DNA of 64,000 nt from Centroberyx gerrardi (lineage: Eukaryota; Chordata; Actinopteri; Beryciformes; Berycidae), in the NCBI RefSeq assembly GCF_048128805.1, contig NC_136016.1:16931676-16995675 (forward strand), given 5' to 3'. Of the stretch, positions 1 through 27,900 are shown in pieces; position 1 is the first letter of the stretch; every line of letters begins with the position of its first letter. The notes beneath the pieces are model-generated. The model was not told the DNA's origin and did no database searches. It was given only the letters and a program-made list of their open reading frames with translations. Both the position numbers and the translations under genes were made by a program.

Positions 1-72
1 CTATTCAAAGATATCCTATTCAAAGGTGGATAGCATGTCTTTAGAGAGGATGTGGCAGGAATGTTCCCTCAC

Positions 73-15285
<15,213 letters not shown>

Positions 15286-18094
15286 GAGACCGTGGCGTGT
15301 GTGTCAGGTTGAGTGAGAAAAACTATCTGAATAGAGGGATTGTACGTGCAAAATGCCTGTCTCTGTGCCTAGGGGCTCTCTTTGTTCCTGGGTGTTTGTA
15401 CGTTTCTAAGACTAAGTCTTCGATGAACCCTCTTTCAACTCCCTCAGTTGTTGTCACATGCAAGCTTCATGTTTTACTAAAAGTTCCATGTACAAAATAT
15501 AAATCTTTATTTCTTCAGTCTTCCAAAAATAGCATTCCTTTGGTCATGTCTACACCTCTTCCTCCATTTATTGCCTTCGTCCTTTCTCGCTAATGCTTTA
15601 CTTCTTTTCTCACTCGTCTTCCTTCACAGTGTCCCGACCCGGTGAATGATCAGAATGTTTATGTGCTGCCGTGTTACCCAAGAAGAAGAAGAAGAAGAAG
15701 TATCTATGGGGAAGCCTGTCTGTGGGTGGCTGGGATTGGCTGAGGGTGAGGAAGGGGAGGGGTTGCGGGGAAGGAAGGGATAGAGGAGGGCCGGCGCTCC
15801 TAAACTGGGTCCACGAGGCCGAGTTCCTTACAGCACCGGGAGCGAGAGCTGAAAAAGAGACCAAACATCGCATTAGATCCCCCTCAGTAAACATCACTGT
15901 GCATATAGCAGATGAGAAAGCATGAGCCAATAGTTTGAGACAACAATGGCACAACACAGCTGTAACTATGGATGGCGTAGCAAAGTGTCAGTGATACAAA
16001 TTTTTGGTGTGCAATTAGCATGCACTTTTGAAGACATTGCTAAAAAAATGTTTGTAAGTACACAATAGTGTGGTGACAATAAGATTACATAGCTTACATA
16101 TTTGGATATTCACTAAGGATTTCTATTGTTTATACTGCTATTGCAAACCTTTTAAAAGTACAGATAGTCTCTGTTACAATGAATAAATTGTACGTTTTAG
16201 TTGATGATGAAGAAACCTCTTCAGTTGACAGGAATTAAACTATACTGTATCTGTTCATGTCAATGCCTAAAACTCAAGGTAACAGTCACTATAAGATCTT
16301 GAAAAAAATCACAGTGCGGCACTGGTGAAAGTGTCAATATGTTAATAGGTGTGTTAATGAGTTAAAAGGCAGGTTCAAAGGTGTCAAGTAAGATAATGGT
16401 GAGCTCTACATTTGTTCTCATTCTCTGTTTTGTCTAAAAAGCTGAAAGTGATTGGTTTTAATTCCAGGATGTGATATCATGCCACTAATCTGCCTGTAAT
16501 CAGGTTTGTTGCTGGGAAAAGGTCTGCACATCCTTAATTGCCTTATTCGAGGCCTCTGTCCTGCAAGTTGTGGGCCACAATGGTATGGATTCAGACAACC
16601 AGCTTTATTATAGCGCCACATGTCCCACTCCTTCCTACCTTATTCTTCACTGTCTAGTCTACAATACTCAGGGGCTTGCACCGGCCTTTCTACTTTAAAG
16701 TGGTTTGGTCTGATTTAGTGGCCCATGCAGGCTTCTTTACGTCAGTGAGGCCGGGTGGTGCAGTAAAGAATTCCTTTGTCCGACCAAAATCATCCATTTT
16801 GTAAATCAAACATATTTAGCACAAACCGGCCTCAATACCGGGGAAAACAAATCTTGCCAATGGTCTCTACATCATGTGGATTTTCCAGGACCGAAGTTGG
16901 GGACTGTTATATCTAGGAATTGGAGGCCTTGTCCAGTTTCAGAGCGGGCTTTCTTTGATGCAGCTCTGAATTAGCTCCTCATGCTGGTGAGCTGGCTAGA
17001 GCATTTGGCATCCTTACTGTGCGTCTCGATAAAAAAAACTGACTTCCTTCCCCGCTCCGCTGATGGATAATCACTGATGCAAGACTGAATTGGCTTCGAC
17101 TATATTCCCTAAAATACAGTAATTTGTCCTTTAAGAGCTCCAAAGGAAGGCAGGGTTAAGAGCTGTTTCAAACTTCCGTGACATATTTGACTGCTGCATA
17201 TGGTAAACCGTGTCATCATCGCACCATACAAGTTAACAAAGGGGCAGACTTGAAAAGGTGAGGCCATGCTGGCGCCGTCAAATGTCAGAGGTACACTTTC
17301 ACACCGGAGGCGGCGTGGAATTTAGCGATAACCTGGTTCAGAGCGGCAAAAGACCTGTAGGTGTGAAAACTCACATGGAGGACAGCAGACTAAATGTGAT
17401 CATGACATATACAACATGTACTACCGTAAATGCCAAAGCCTGTCTAGCATATAAGCTGACTGATGTTTCTAGACTTGCTCAGTCGAGCCATGTTCTGATT
17501 CATGAAGTTTCAAGATCAGAGGTGCCCTAACTTTTTAACAATGAGGATCGTGGGCTAAAATGTACTGTAACATATGTCATGCGCTGGGGGGCAAAAAGGT
17601 GATTGGATGTAAATTGTTCAGACATATAATCCAAAGGCTTCAGCTTCATAGGCTATATCGTCAAGATGGTTATTGTTACGCCTTCTAATGAGCAAGGTAT
17701 TTCAAAAACATTCCTCAAAAATAAGCTTCAAAATAGACCAAAAGATTTCAAATATTTGATCACACTCTCTAGAAGCTTTTAGAGGGCAAACATAATTTTG
17801 TGGAGAGCCAAATTTGGCCCATGGGACCACGGCCCTGGGTGGGACTCCCAGGTTTGAATCTGTCACTCTTTTCAAACTACAAACCAATGCTTTACGAGAC
17901 TTTGGTTCTTAAAAACAAACTACTTCAATTAAATCCATCAAACTGTGCCAAGTACTGCTGATGTTTGCTCAAACTATTCCACAATAGTTCATGTAGGCTA
18001 AAGTCCACCTTATAAACCATGAGAAGTAACGCATTTAGTACCAAGAACAACTTCTGAATGAGAGTGTTACTAGTCTAACCCTGTGTGACCCCAA

Positions 18095-18190
18095 AAATCA
18101 GAATCAGCTTTATTGGCCAAGTATGTACACATACAAGGAATTTGACTCCGGTTTTTCATTGCTCTCAATGTACTTACACAAAATAAATAT
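18095..18190 (-). mobile_element. LINE 3'-tail fragment
   Basis: AATCAGAATCAGCTTTATTG followed by GGCCAAGTATGTAC is a tail seen at many fish LINE insertions. The TCTGAT tandem repeat on the minus strand marks the 3' end. No reverse-transcriptase sequence is attached. Confidence 0.45.
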
Positions 18191-18803
18191 ATAGCTAAAA
18201 ACAAGGACAACAAGATGAACAGAGGTAAAACCTAAACATTTAACTACTATGTACAATGTAAACAACACTAGGGCAATAAAGATAAAGCCGAATAAAAAGC
18301 CAAAATGTTACCCTGAATATTCTCCTGAGATCGCATGAATTCATTTCCAGTGATGTATTGAGTTAGTACAGCAAAGACTGTTAACATTATACAGCACTGC
18401 TATACTATGGCCTATTATAAAAACGTTTAACCACTCAGCCTAGGATAATCTTGGAAATGTTCATCATAATTTTCAGCAGCTTCTCAGTAACAGGGCAGTA
18501 GCAACAGAAACAGGACAATGTAATGACTATATATTGTAACAATAATAAAACACTGCTCAGCTCTTAAACACCCCAAACTATTTAATATCATTGTGTACTA
18601 ATTTAATGTTTACATCATATAATTCCCTTGTAGGTCGTTATCTCAGACGATACCTAAAATTAGCTGGGATGAAGAAAGGATTCATTGCTTGAGTCCAGAT
18701 TCTGTACAAGCAAAACTTCACTATGCAGCCTGTGTTTTTGACTCAAGAGTTGGCTATGAGGTCACTGGGCTTGAGGACCTGTGTGTGTGCATGTCTGTGT
18801 GTA

Positions 18804-18807
<4 letters not shown>

Positions 18808-18866
<59 letters not shown>
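18808..18866. repeat. (GA)n microsatellite
   Basis: About 29 AG/GA units. Confidence 0.97.
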
Positions 18867-18870
<4 letters not shown>

Positions 18871-19190
18871 TCCATGTCTAGTGATTTAAAATGATAGCTA
18901 GTGTACACTTGACAGGCAAGCCTTACATTACCACATGCCATAACATTATGCAGAAGCCTTATGAGCTACAACAGGCCAGAACATTACATTTAAATTGAGA
19001 CCGTTCTAGCTGAAGAGATTTTTTTTTTTTTTTACTGCCATAAAAATGCAAGCACAATGAGTCGAGGAAAGGCAACATTAGCTTGAAAACAACTAGCTGA
19101 TGATAATATTTCCTATAATATAGTACTTGATTCAGTGAGTAATGGGCAAGCTCTTGTCACAATGCCACCATAATCACTAAAGCTATAAAA

Positions 19191-19213
19191 TGTGTGTGCG
19201 TGTGTGTCTGTGT

Positions 19214-19248
<35 letters not shown>
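19191..19248. repeat. (TG)n microsatellite
   Basis: Interrupted TG array ending in about 16 perfect units. Confidence 0.95.
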
Positions 19249-19252
<4 letters not shown>

Positions 19253-19449
19253 TATCATGATCACCACCATCATCATCCACATCATCACTGTCACACTCCA
19301 ATAGCACCCTGACTGCTTCCCTGCTTGTAGCCAAGCCTGGAGTGGACGGACTAGCTCCAGTACTATCTGGTTGCTACATGACCAATTAGGACAAGGCCCC
19401 AATTAGGCTGTGTATCGGGTTACTAAAATAGCCGCTGTCTACGAAAAAC

Positions 19450-20000
19450 GGGTAAAGGAAAATATCAAAGCAGCAAAAACAGCGCTCCTCCAGCAGACAC
19501 TGGGGCGGGGAGAGGGGATGCGATGCGGGCTCCCACAACTGCCGACAATGTAAAGGAAAGAAAGAGGGTCTTCTCATTCGGTTTGACGTTCAGTTTATCT
19601 TAAATGGCCGACATCTTCTGTGCGAAACAATTCATGCATGTCGGCTGGATTCTTGGCATTTCAATAACAGCGCGTATGGCGGCTAATAATGAACGCGCCC
19701 CCCCCCCCCCTCTCTAATACCATGAAACGGTACCCCCTAGGCAAGAAACGCATCATTGGAATCAATAAGTGATTGTCGGCAGCGGGGTAAGGGGAATGAA
19801 AGCACCGGGATCCGGAGTAACACGCATTTATTCCCACTGTCACCCGCACTACAGGCTGGGCTAACCGGGGAAAATGACGAGGCTGTTGGGATGACAGGTC
19901 GACTAGTCTGTGGCTATACCTCCATTGCTGAATGTATGGAAGGGAGACCATTCGATGAAAGAGGCACGCACGCACGCGCGTAGAGACACACACTTTCACA
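19450..20000 (-). promoter_or_regulatory. candidate CpG-rich promoter/5' exon region of ppfia3
   Basis: This stretch is richer in CpG than surrounding sequence (for example CGCATCGCATCCCC, GCGCGTATGGCGGC, CACGCACGCGCG). It lies 4.2-4.7 kb upstream of the ppfia3 start codon. No TATA box or splice donor fixes a transcription start. The assignment is positional inference only. Confidence 0.25.
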
Positions 20001-20620
20001 CACAGCGTCTACATTCTTATAGTAAAAGCTTGGCGTTATGCATTAGGGTGGTCTTTACAAATAGGCCCCTACATCTTGAAATGATCATGAAAGCAAACTG
20101 GAAGAAGCTGAATCCATGTCTCGCCTTGGAGTGTGTAAGAGCCTACTCGACTGTGAGAAGACGCACGTCGGGAGGATGGCCCAAAAATGCATATCGCACA
20201 TTTTCAGTAAAGGGCCTGCTTTCTCTCCTATTATAGAAGCATAACAAGGCGCCTATGTAGGCATTGATGGCAGCAGCTCAGCTAGACAAACTGGGAGGTT
20301 TTGACTACAAGGCTCCCAATGGCAATGGCTTAGTTATAGTTAGAAGCATGATTAATTATAGGCAATGCATAGTAGGCCAATATAGCCTTCCATCTTATGA
20401 GGACTCTCTCGCTCTCTCTCTCTCTCTTCCTCCTCAGGTATCACCTCACCTAACTGTATGCAAACGCAAACGGGAGCGAGCGAGCGCGCGCGCCCTAAAT
20501 AAATCGTGCTGTGTGTTGCCAACACACCTGTCAATGCCTGACACTGACATAGGAACCAAGCGTTGCATCGTCTATTTAATGTAGCCGATTTGCCTCTATC
20601 CGACCCCCCCAACCCCCCCC

Positions 20621-20652
20621 CCGCACGCACGCACGCACGCACGCACGCACAC

Positions 20653-20699
<47 letters not shown>

Positions 20700-20737
20700 A
20701 CCACCCCCCACCCTTGACAACACAACGTTACTGGTTA

Positions 20738-20785
<48 letters not shown>

Positions 20786-20794
20786 GCGCGCGCA
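20621..20794. repeat. paired (CGCA)n/(CA)n arrays
   Basis: Two CA arrays (about 20631-20698 and 20739-20784) are separated by 40 bp. They are bordered by (GCAC)n on the left and a CGCGCGCGCG run on the right. Alternating purine-pyrimidine tracts of this kind favour Z-DNA. Confidence 0.95.
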
Positions 20795-22782
20795 CAAACG
20801 CACACTTCCACACATTAATTTGCACCCCCGTTACATTAATGCATGCATATTTTTTTTCCTGCGTATTCCCATGGATATTATTCTCTTTCTCAATGGAAAT
20901 TGGGTTGCGATGGGGCGGTGTGAAGTTGCATCCTTACCACAGTCATCGCGGGGAGCCCGTAGTGTCCATATTTGATGTTAAATATTCCTTAGGTCCATCT
21001 CCGTGGATCGTGCCTCGGTGTCTGTGCCCCTCATCCGAACCAGCTGTACAGCTTATGTGTTTTTTTCCCCGTCTCTCTTTTCCACATGTAAACGGCATAA
21101 GGGGAAACGCGGGGAGAGACGCTCCACCACCTTACCACAGACTCCCCCTCTGTCGGATTGGAAGGTAATGGGTCTTAAAGAAACATTCTCTCAGCATTCT
21201 CCGCATCTCTGTGATTTACGCGCACACACTCACGCACGCACGCATACACATATACACGCACACACACGCGCACACATAGGCCAATCAAACACCTGATTAA
21301 TTATACAGCATGTATATCAGAGACAAGTGCAAACTGACTGACAGACATTTTATTTTCAACTCAGCCCATATAGCCTTTCCAACTGCAGCCCAAGCCCCAG
21401 ATTCATTAATAGGCTATTTAATGGAAATAATGATGAACAGCACGTGCACAATTTCTATTGTAAAGCATAAACAGGTCCTAATTGTCTGCAGTGTAGCCTA
21501 CTCCTGCAAAGCACATCTGGATGTGTGGGGTGAAGCTTTGTAGGCCCAAGTTCTGACCATAAGAAGCACTTAATAACTGGAACCATAAGCAAAAGTGTTT
21601 TGGGAAAAAAACGACAGGCTATTCTAAGTCAACTGTTGAAAATATATTAGTAATCAAACTATATTCATTTGACTGTGGCAATAGTTTTATGGAAAGATTA
21701 TTATTAACTCACATTATTATAGTATTCCAATTAAGATCACTATTTCCCCTTTCCATTGCATACTTATGATTATGTTTAAGGTATGAATATGTCTAAAACA
21801 TATCTCTTTTATAAAATGTAGTTACTGGAATGCATTTGGAATATATTTCTATATGTACTCTATGTTGTGTGGTGAAAAAGCATGGCAATAATGATAATGT
21901 ATAATCATGATATAAGAAGACATATTGAATGTTCACGTTATTACATCTAATTGGCAACTTGTAGCTTATAATGCATTTACAGAATTGACCATATCTGTGG
22001 GTGCTGTCCTGCATGCTAATTACATTCACTGAATATGAATTTACCAAGCCCACGCATATAATTTAATCTCATAAAGACTGATATTGATATGCATGTTGAT
22101 ATTGATATCACACTTGTAAACAGATAAGCGGGGCTGTGTGTGTGTGTGTGTTGCTCAGTAAACATAAGGTAGTGCTGTCTTTAAGAGAGAGAGCCTGGGA
22201 AGGGGTGATGTAATGTGTTCTCAGACAATGATGTCATCGACTGAGACACGGCAAGGATTTAAAGTGACAAAGGCGTTTTCAATGGCTCCGTGCAACTCTG
22301 CATCAGGGAAGAGCACCCAAGCACCCCAGTATAGGAGTCGGGGGACCATCACTGAGGAAAACAAAAGAATCCTATTGATGAAATGAGAGGAAATATATGC
22401 AAGTCCCTGCTCATTTATATATTTATATATAAATAAGGATTCAATGAAGCGTATGTTTATGTCAGACACAGCATATTTATTAATCAGGGCATTTGAGATA
22501 CAAAACACAAACACAGTTCATATTTGTTACAGTGAAAATAACAAGGGTTATGTTGCCAACCATAAACAACCATCCAACTGTAATATCTGTATTTTTGCTT
22601 TGTGTTAGATATATATTATATCGAGTGGAATGAAAGTGTTAACCTCAAAGATTGGGCATGTATTTGACTGCTACTATAGATTTGTATTTGGTGTACAATG
22701 TCAACTGCAATAACAGCACCATATGCATATAGTGAATTTAATGTGTTCTTTTATACTATAGAATACTCTTAAGACTATATGT

Positions 22783-22788
22783 TTTATT
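22783..22788 (-). terminator. plekha4: polyadenylation signal candidate for plekha4
   Basis: AATAAA on the minus strand, about 260 bp beyond the plekha4 stop codon at 23048. It is the first canonical hexamer I see downstream. Confidence 0.45.
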
Positions 22789-23047
22789 TTCATTCATTAC
22801 AAACCACATGTTATGAATAATGGAAATGTTCAAGTTTGCCAAAGATGGTGTATATTTCTGACTGGAAGTCCTCTCCAGTCATTTGTTCCCGTTTTGCCAT
22901 TCCTAATTCAAATTTCAGTCCGAATTCATTCAGTCATCTCAAGTCCTCCTCCTCTACAGGCAGTTTTCTCCACCATATAAACTACTTAACTATGTTCTCG
23001 TCCTTCTCAAGTTCATTTAAGCGCCTTAAGTCTTCATTGTTCTTGCT

Positions 23048-24324
23048 CTACAAACTTGTCCTTAATACCGTTACCCGCGCCTTTCCAAAAGAGGCACTCC
23101 GAATCACCCCTCCACCCTCATAAAGAGAACTGGATGGAGTGATGGAGTTGCCGTTGCCCCCTTCTTGGACTGTCTCACTGCTCTCCTCACATAAACTACT
23201 AGCTTTCTTCATCTCTTCAGATCTCTCTTGGTCCACCTTGTTTTCTTCTGACTCTTTCGTCCCGCTGTATTCTTCTCCTGTCTTTTCACATTTATCTGGA
23301 GCCTGATCAGATTCACTGCCCTGATCAGAAGCTCCATGATTAGTTTTGCTGACTTCCAATTGGCCCTCCTGCCTTGAGTTGTCCTCACCATCTTTGTCAT
23401 GGATCTCTTCATAAATGCATACCTCCTTTGCTGCATTGGTTGAGGTATTAGACAATGCTTTGGCAGAGAGGGTTGCTTGTGTGCTCTGGTGTTCTAGTGT
23501 TGAATCCTGGAGTTTGTTATTAGTTGAGAGACTGTTTTCATTATCTTCTGATGACAAATTTACAATTTTAGAGGATATTGAGGGGCTGGAATCCTGGATC
23601 TGTTGGTCAGATCCAACATTACAGGTCTGTTCATCTGGTATAGATTCATTGATTAACAATTCTATTCCCTCTTCGGGCCTGGATGATGTTTGGGCATTTG
23701 AGTTTCCATCATTCCTTGTTATGTCCGAGTCTGAGATACTGATGTCACATGCAATCTTGTAGAAGAGTGAATGGTTCTCTTTCATTTTCTCTAAGCTTTG
23801 ACTGACCGTGGGTGACATTTCATTGGAATCAGTCACTTCATCGTGACACACTGGTTGGCTGTTGATGTTTGCTATCTCCTCATCAGACAGTGGCTCTATG
23901 CCATGGACCTGTAAAGGTATGAACCCTTGCCACTGATTGGTGGAGAGGAACCACTTGGTTCTCAGATTGGTGGATGAAAAACTACTTTCAGCATTATCAG
24001 TCGGGGGTTCTTCAAGCTCTTCCTCTCGTCCATCCTTGCAACTTGTAAATCCCTTGACTCCTTCTCTCTGGTAGACAGTCATAGACGAGATATGATATGG
24101 CGAAGCAGGAGGTTTGATCTTAGGTTTGGCAACCCCTTTTCTCCCACCGTAATCTTTGCGTTGTGTTTTGTTCCCAAAATTACTTTTAGGTTTGCTCATG
24201 TGTCCATCTCCTTCGTCTTCATCCTGAGATGTTCCACTAGAGGGCTGAAGTTCTGCTGGGCCATAATGTCGAGGACCTCTGACGTAATCCCAGCAGCTTC
24301 CATAGCCATCGTGAGATTCATAGT
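23048..24324 (-). CDS. plekha4: plekha4 last exon, long acidic tail
   Basis: A single 1,277-nt exon with acceptor TTTTCAG| at 24324 and a TAA stop ending at 23048. It encodes 424 residues. The first ~90 are basic (SKPKSNFGNKTQRKDYGGRK); most of the rest is rich in Glu, Asp, Ser and Asn with no recognisable fold. The conserved family C-terminus (SFGKARVTVLRTSL) closes it. Human PLEKHA4 has nothing of this size here, so the expansion appears lineage-specific (inference). Confidence 0.85.
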
Positions 24325-24889
24325 CTGAAAACAGGACGGGGACATAATTAGTCAGTTAGCACATAATTAGTAAGTCAGTGGCAAATACTTATGTTGCTAA
24401 AACTTGTGTAGTACTACAACTAATGGCAAATAAAGGTGATTTTAGCATCTTAAGCTAGTGTAGCTGTATTGTGAAATGAGTACCTGATGTCGCCCTTCGC
24501 TTTCTTGGTGTGTCACTGGCCGACGCAGGGGGCACCTGGTGGACTTCCTGCCTCTCCCTCCTGATTGGCAGTTGACTGGGAGCCATGGCACTCTCTCTGA
24601 CTGCACTGAGAGAGAGAGGCAGAGGGAGAGAGAGAGATGGAGAGAGAGGGAGCGAGAGAGGGAGAGAGAGAGAGAGAGAAAGAGAGAGAAAGAGAGAGCA
24701 ATAAGATTGAAGATAATTGAGGATAATTTGAATTGATACTAAGTAAACTGACATAAATATCAATCTTTAAAAAAACAAATTCTTACACGTCTCCTAATTA
24801 TACATTTCATGAACATGAATGAATGCCTACAGGATTTCTACATGAAGTTCTTCAACTACACAGAACCACACATACATGCACACAAACAA

Positions 24890-24933
<44 letters not shown>

Positions 24934-27900
24934 CAAGGATCCCACCTCCGAATGACTCTCTCCCTTATTCGCTCCACGCGTCGGAGCTTTGCCTCCCGCT
25001 GCTCCGGGGTCAGACAGAGGTCAGGGTCCAGGTCAGGGGTCAGGAGGGCAGAGGGCCGCTCTTCAGCCTGTTCAAGTCATTTCACATTAGAATACACATT
25101 ATACCACGCTGAACCTACTTTATAGGATAAAGGTATGAATGCAACTCGTTTTTGCATTCAATAAGAATAATATGTAGCGGTGAAGGAAATAACATAAGAT
25201 TCTTATTACTGAGACAGTGAGAGTCGAGGCAGGGTGAGATTAAATAAAATACTGGACAGGAAAATCCATCTTCACCCTGTTCTCCGTCTTTCTTACCCTG
25301 ATGTCTGAGGTCAGACTTCCATTTCCTAAACCTGCTTGGTCGTGAGCTCGGGCCCTTGATGTCTCCGTAGGCTCTGCTGTGCTCGTTTCTGGCCACGGTT
25401 CCTCCTTGGAGGACCTGGACATTGCCTGATGCTGCTGTCTGCTTGTGTTAGGACAGTAGAAATTTGTCTCCTGTCTCTCTGAAACTGCATCCCGGAGAGC
25501 CTTATTTTGCCTTTTGGTGGGCTGCTCCTGGCCCATCTCTGCCAGGGACCAGTTTTGATCAGACGTCTCCAACAACAGCCGTCTGGGTGGCTTGTTCAAC
25601 ATTTTTATACTCTGATCGGCCAATCTTTGCTGCATCTCAGACGGGATCTGCTCAAGCAGTGGATTGTCGAGCTCGGGTGGGGGGTCCTCAACGGAAACCC
25701 GTCTGGCCACAAGAGAGGATGGCAGTACAGCTGTAACAACTCGTGTCACCCTTAAAGGAAAGGGGGCCTGAGGAAATAACATATTTGAGTAAGAGACTAA
25801 TCGGTAAATACCTTATTAGTGATTCAGTCAGTCATACTGATCAGTGATTTGAACCAACCTCCTCTCGGGGGTGTAAACTTTGACACTGGGTTTGGGCACT
25901 TGGGGTGGGCACGGGAGGCTTCTTCCGATTAGCCAACCTCTCCTTATTCCGCTTCATCCTCTCAATCTGCTCCTCTTCAGTCATCTTCCCCTTCTGGGAG
26001 AGATATTGCTGTTTAGAATGCTAATGTGAGACATTTATGAACCCTAAGCCTTGGCAGCATGCATGTAGAAAAGGTATAGCAAGAACCAGCATACTAGAGC
26101 CGCACATCAGAGGCAGTGTTAGATAAAAAAGAACGTCAGTGATGATGTGTGTGAGTGCGTATGTGTGTGCATAGGTGTATATATGTGTGCATGAGTATGT
26201 GTGTGCTGCTTGCATTTGTGTGTGTGTGTGTGTGTGTGTGGAAAAGAAAGAGGGGGTTGGGTGGCAGAGGAGAAGATCTAGTGAGAAGTGAGCCTCTGCC
26301 TCCCCCTCTTGCCTGGAATGGGCATTGCAACATGCCCTAATTGCAAGGAACATGAGAGAATCAAAGAATTGGAAGTTGGCTGTGATTGCAATGAGGAAAA
26401 ATCAGCTTGACTGCTTCTATATTTGGACTGCGTTGGATCACGTTGCATTCATCCAGATATAGTTAGCGAGCATACGGGAAATTATGAAGAATCAAACCTT
26501 GGTTGATTGGTTCGTTGTATCTGGTGTGATCCACCTTGAGCTAGACTGAGATTCTAAAGATGAAATGAAAAATGTAAGGAAGAGGAGGAGAAGAACAGAG
26601 GGAGTGAAAGAGGGTGTGTGGGAGGAGAGAATGACAGAAAGAGAGACAAAACAAAACCAATGGGGGACACAAAATGATTGATTTAGTCTTTCGCATTAGG
26701 CACCTATTACAAGTTTTTTCATATGAAATGATTCAGATAACCATTCACTGGCCATTGTATTGATATTGCTGTTTTCTAGTAGTTGTATTTGACTGTATTT
26801 GTGCCCACCGGATGTGTCTTTCTGTGTTCTCACACTAAGCAGGTCAGGCTGGCTGTTCCCTCTTCTATGTACAGGAGCAAGAGAGTCGCTGTAGATGCCC
26901 TGAAACACATGCACAGAAAAAACGTGAAAGCATTTTCAAATCTGGAGTGCTTATTGACGGTAATGGTGATGTATCAATAATCCCCACCTCATATGGCGAG
27001 TCTATCCAGCCATGCCCCTGATCCCTGCTCTGGTTGGCCTCCTGTAGCTCCTGAGGTAACGGTGGGCGGATTGGTGGCTCTTGTTCCGCCTCCTGCAATA
27101 ATCATTACTCATTATTGTCACAAGGAAACATGAGAAAAAACACCATCCTGCATCTATCCTGCATCAGTACTGGAGTGATTTTGGAGAATCACTCCTTAGT
27201 ATCAATCAAGAAACAGATAAGAAAAATAATAATAATTTTAGCATGGTTTTTTTCACAGTAGTCAAACTACCTTTTTAGGATCACTAATAATCTCCTGATG
27301 AAGGCAGAGTGTTTCAGGTCAGCCTGACCTGAACAACCAGTTCTACTGATACTGTAGATTTTTTTAGGCTTCCTTACCCTGATGAAGGCCATGGGACCTG
27401 AAATGCGTCAGGCACAGTTTTTAACTTTTCATAATTAATAGCCAAATAGAAGTCTATTTAACCTATTTTGGTGTGCCTTAGCTCACTTTTTCCTCATACT
27501 GTTGATTTTATTGGGCTGGTAACCCTGGCATTTGGTTTATTTACTGTGACTATGTTCCTTTTGCTTCATTGATTACATATGGTGTGCTTCCAGGCTAAAT
27601 GCTTGGGCCAATACATTTTTCAATATAAAACAAGACAACTACTCTTTAGGAGTTGCCTTGTTTTGCCTGCCAGTAGTACTTCTATATCTGCTTTTTACAT
27701 TTTTCAATATATTTCTTTATATTTGATACTGTTTGGCCATATTGTTGTTGGCATAGCAGTGAAAGGGGGTGTAATAGGGATGATACTTAGCTACACCTCT
27801 CAATTACAATAAATAATCTCAGTAAGTCTGCCTCACATGACTAGCTGCTGTCAAGGACTGGAAGGCCCAAAATATCCTCAGCTAAATTTGAACAAAATTG

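Larger units (their letters stand above)
15286..22780. other. spacer upstream of ppfia3, downstream of plekha4
   Basis: No convincing coding exon. It contains an (AAG)n run near 15688, a LINE 3'-tail fragment near 18.1 kb, GA/TG/CA arrays, a C10 run at 19700 and CpG-richer blocks at 15.7-15.85, 19.45-20.0 and 20.9-21.25 kb. The 5' untranslated exon(s) and promoter of ppfia3 must lie here, but I could not place them by sequence alone. Confidence 0.7.

Noticed and set aside
20352-21168. Long frames on both strands (157 and 201 codons) with Val-Cys or Thr-His repeats
   Set aside because: They arise from the CA/TG arrays, which have no stop codons in some frames.
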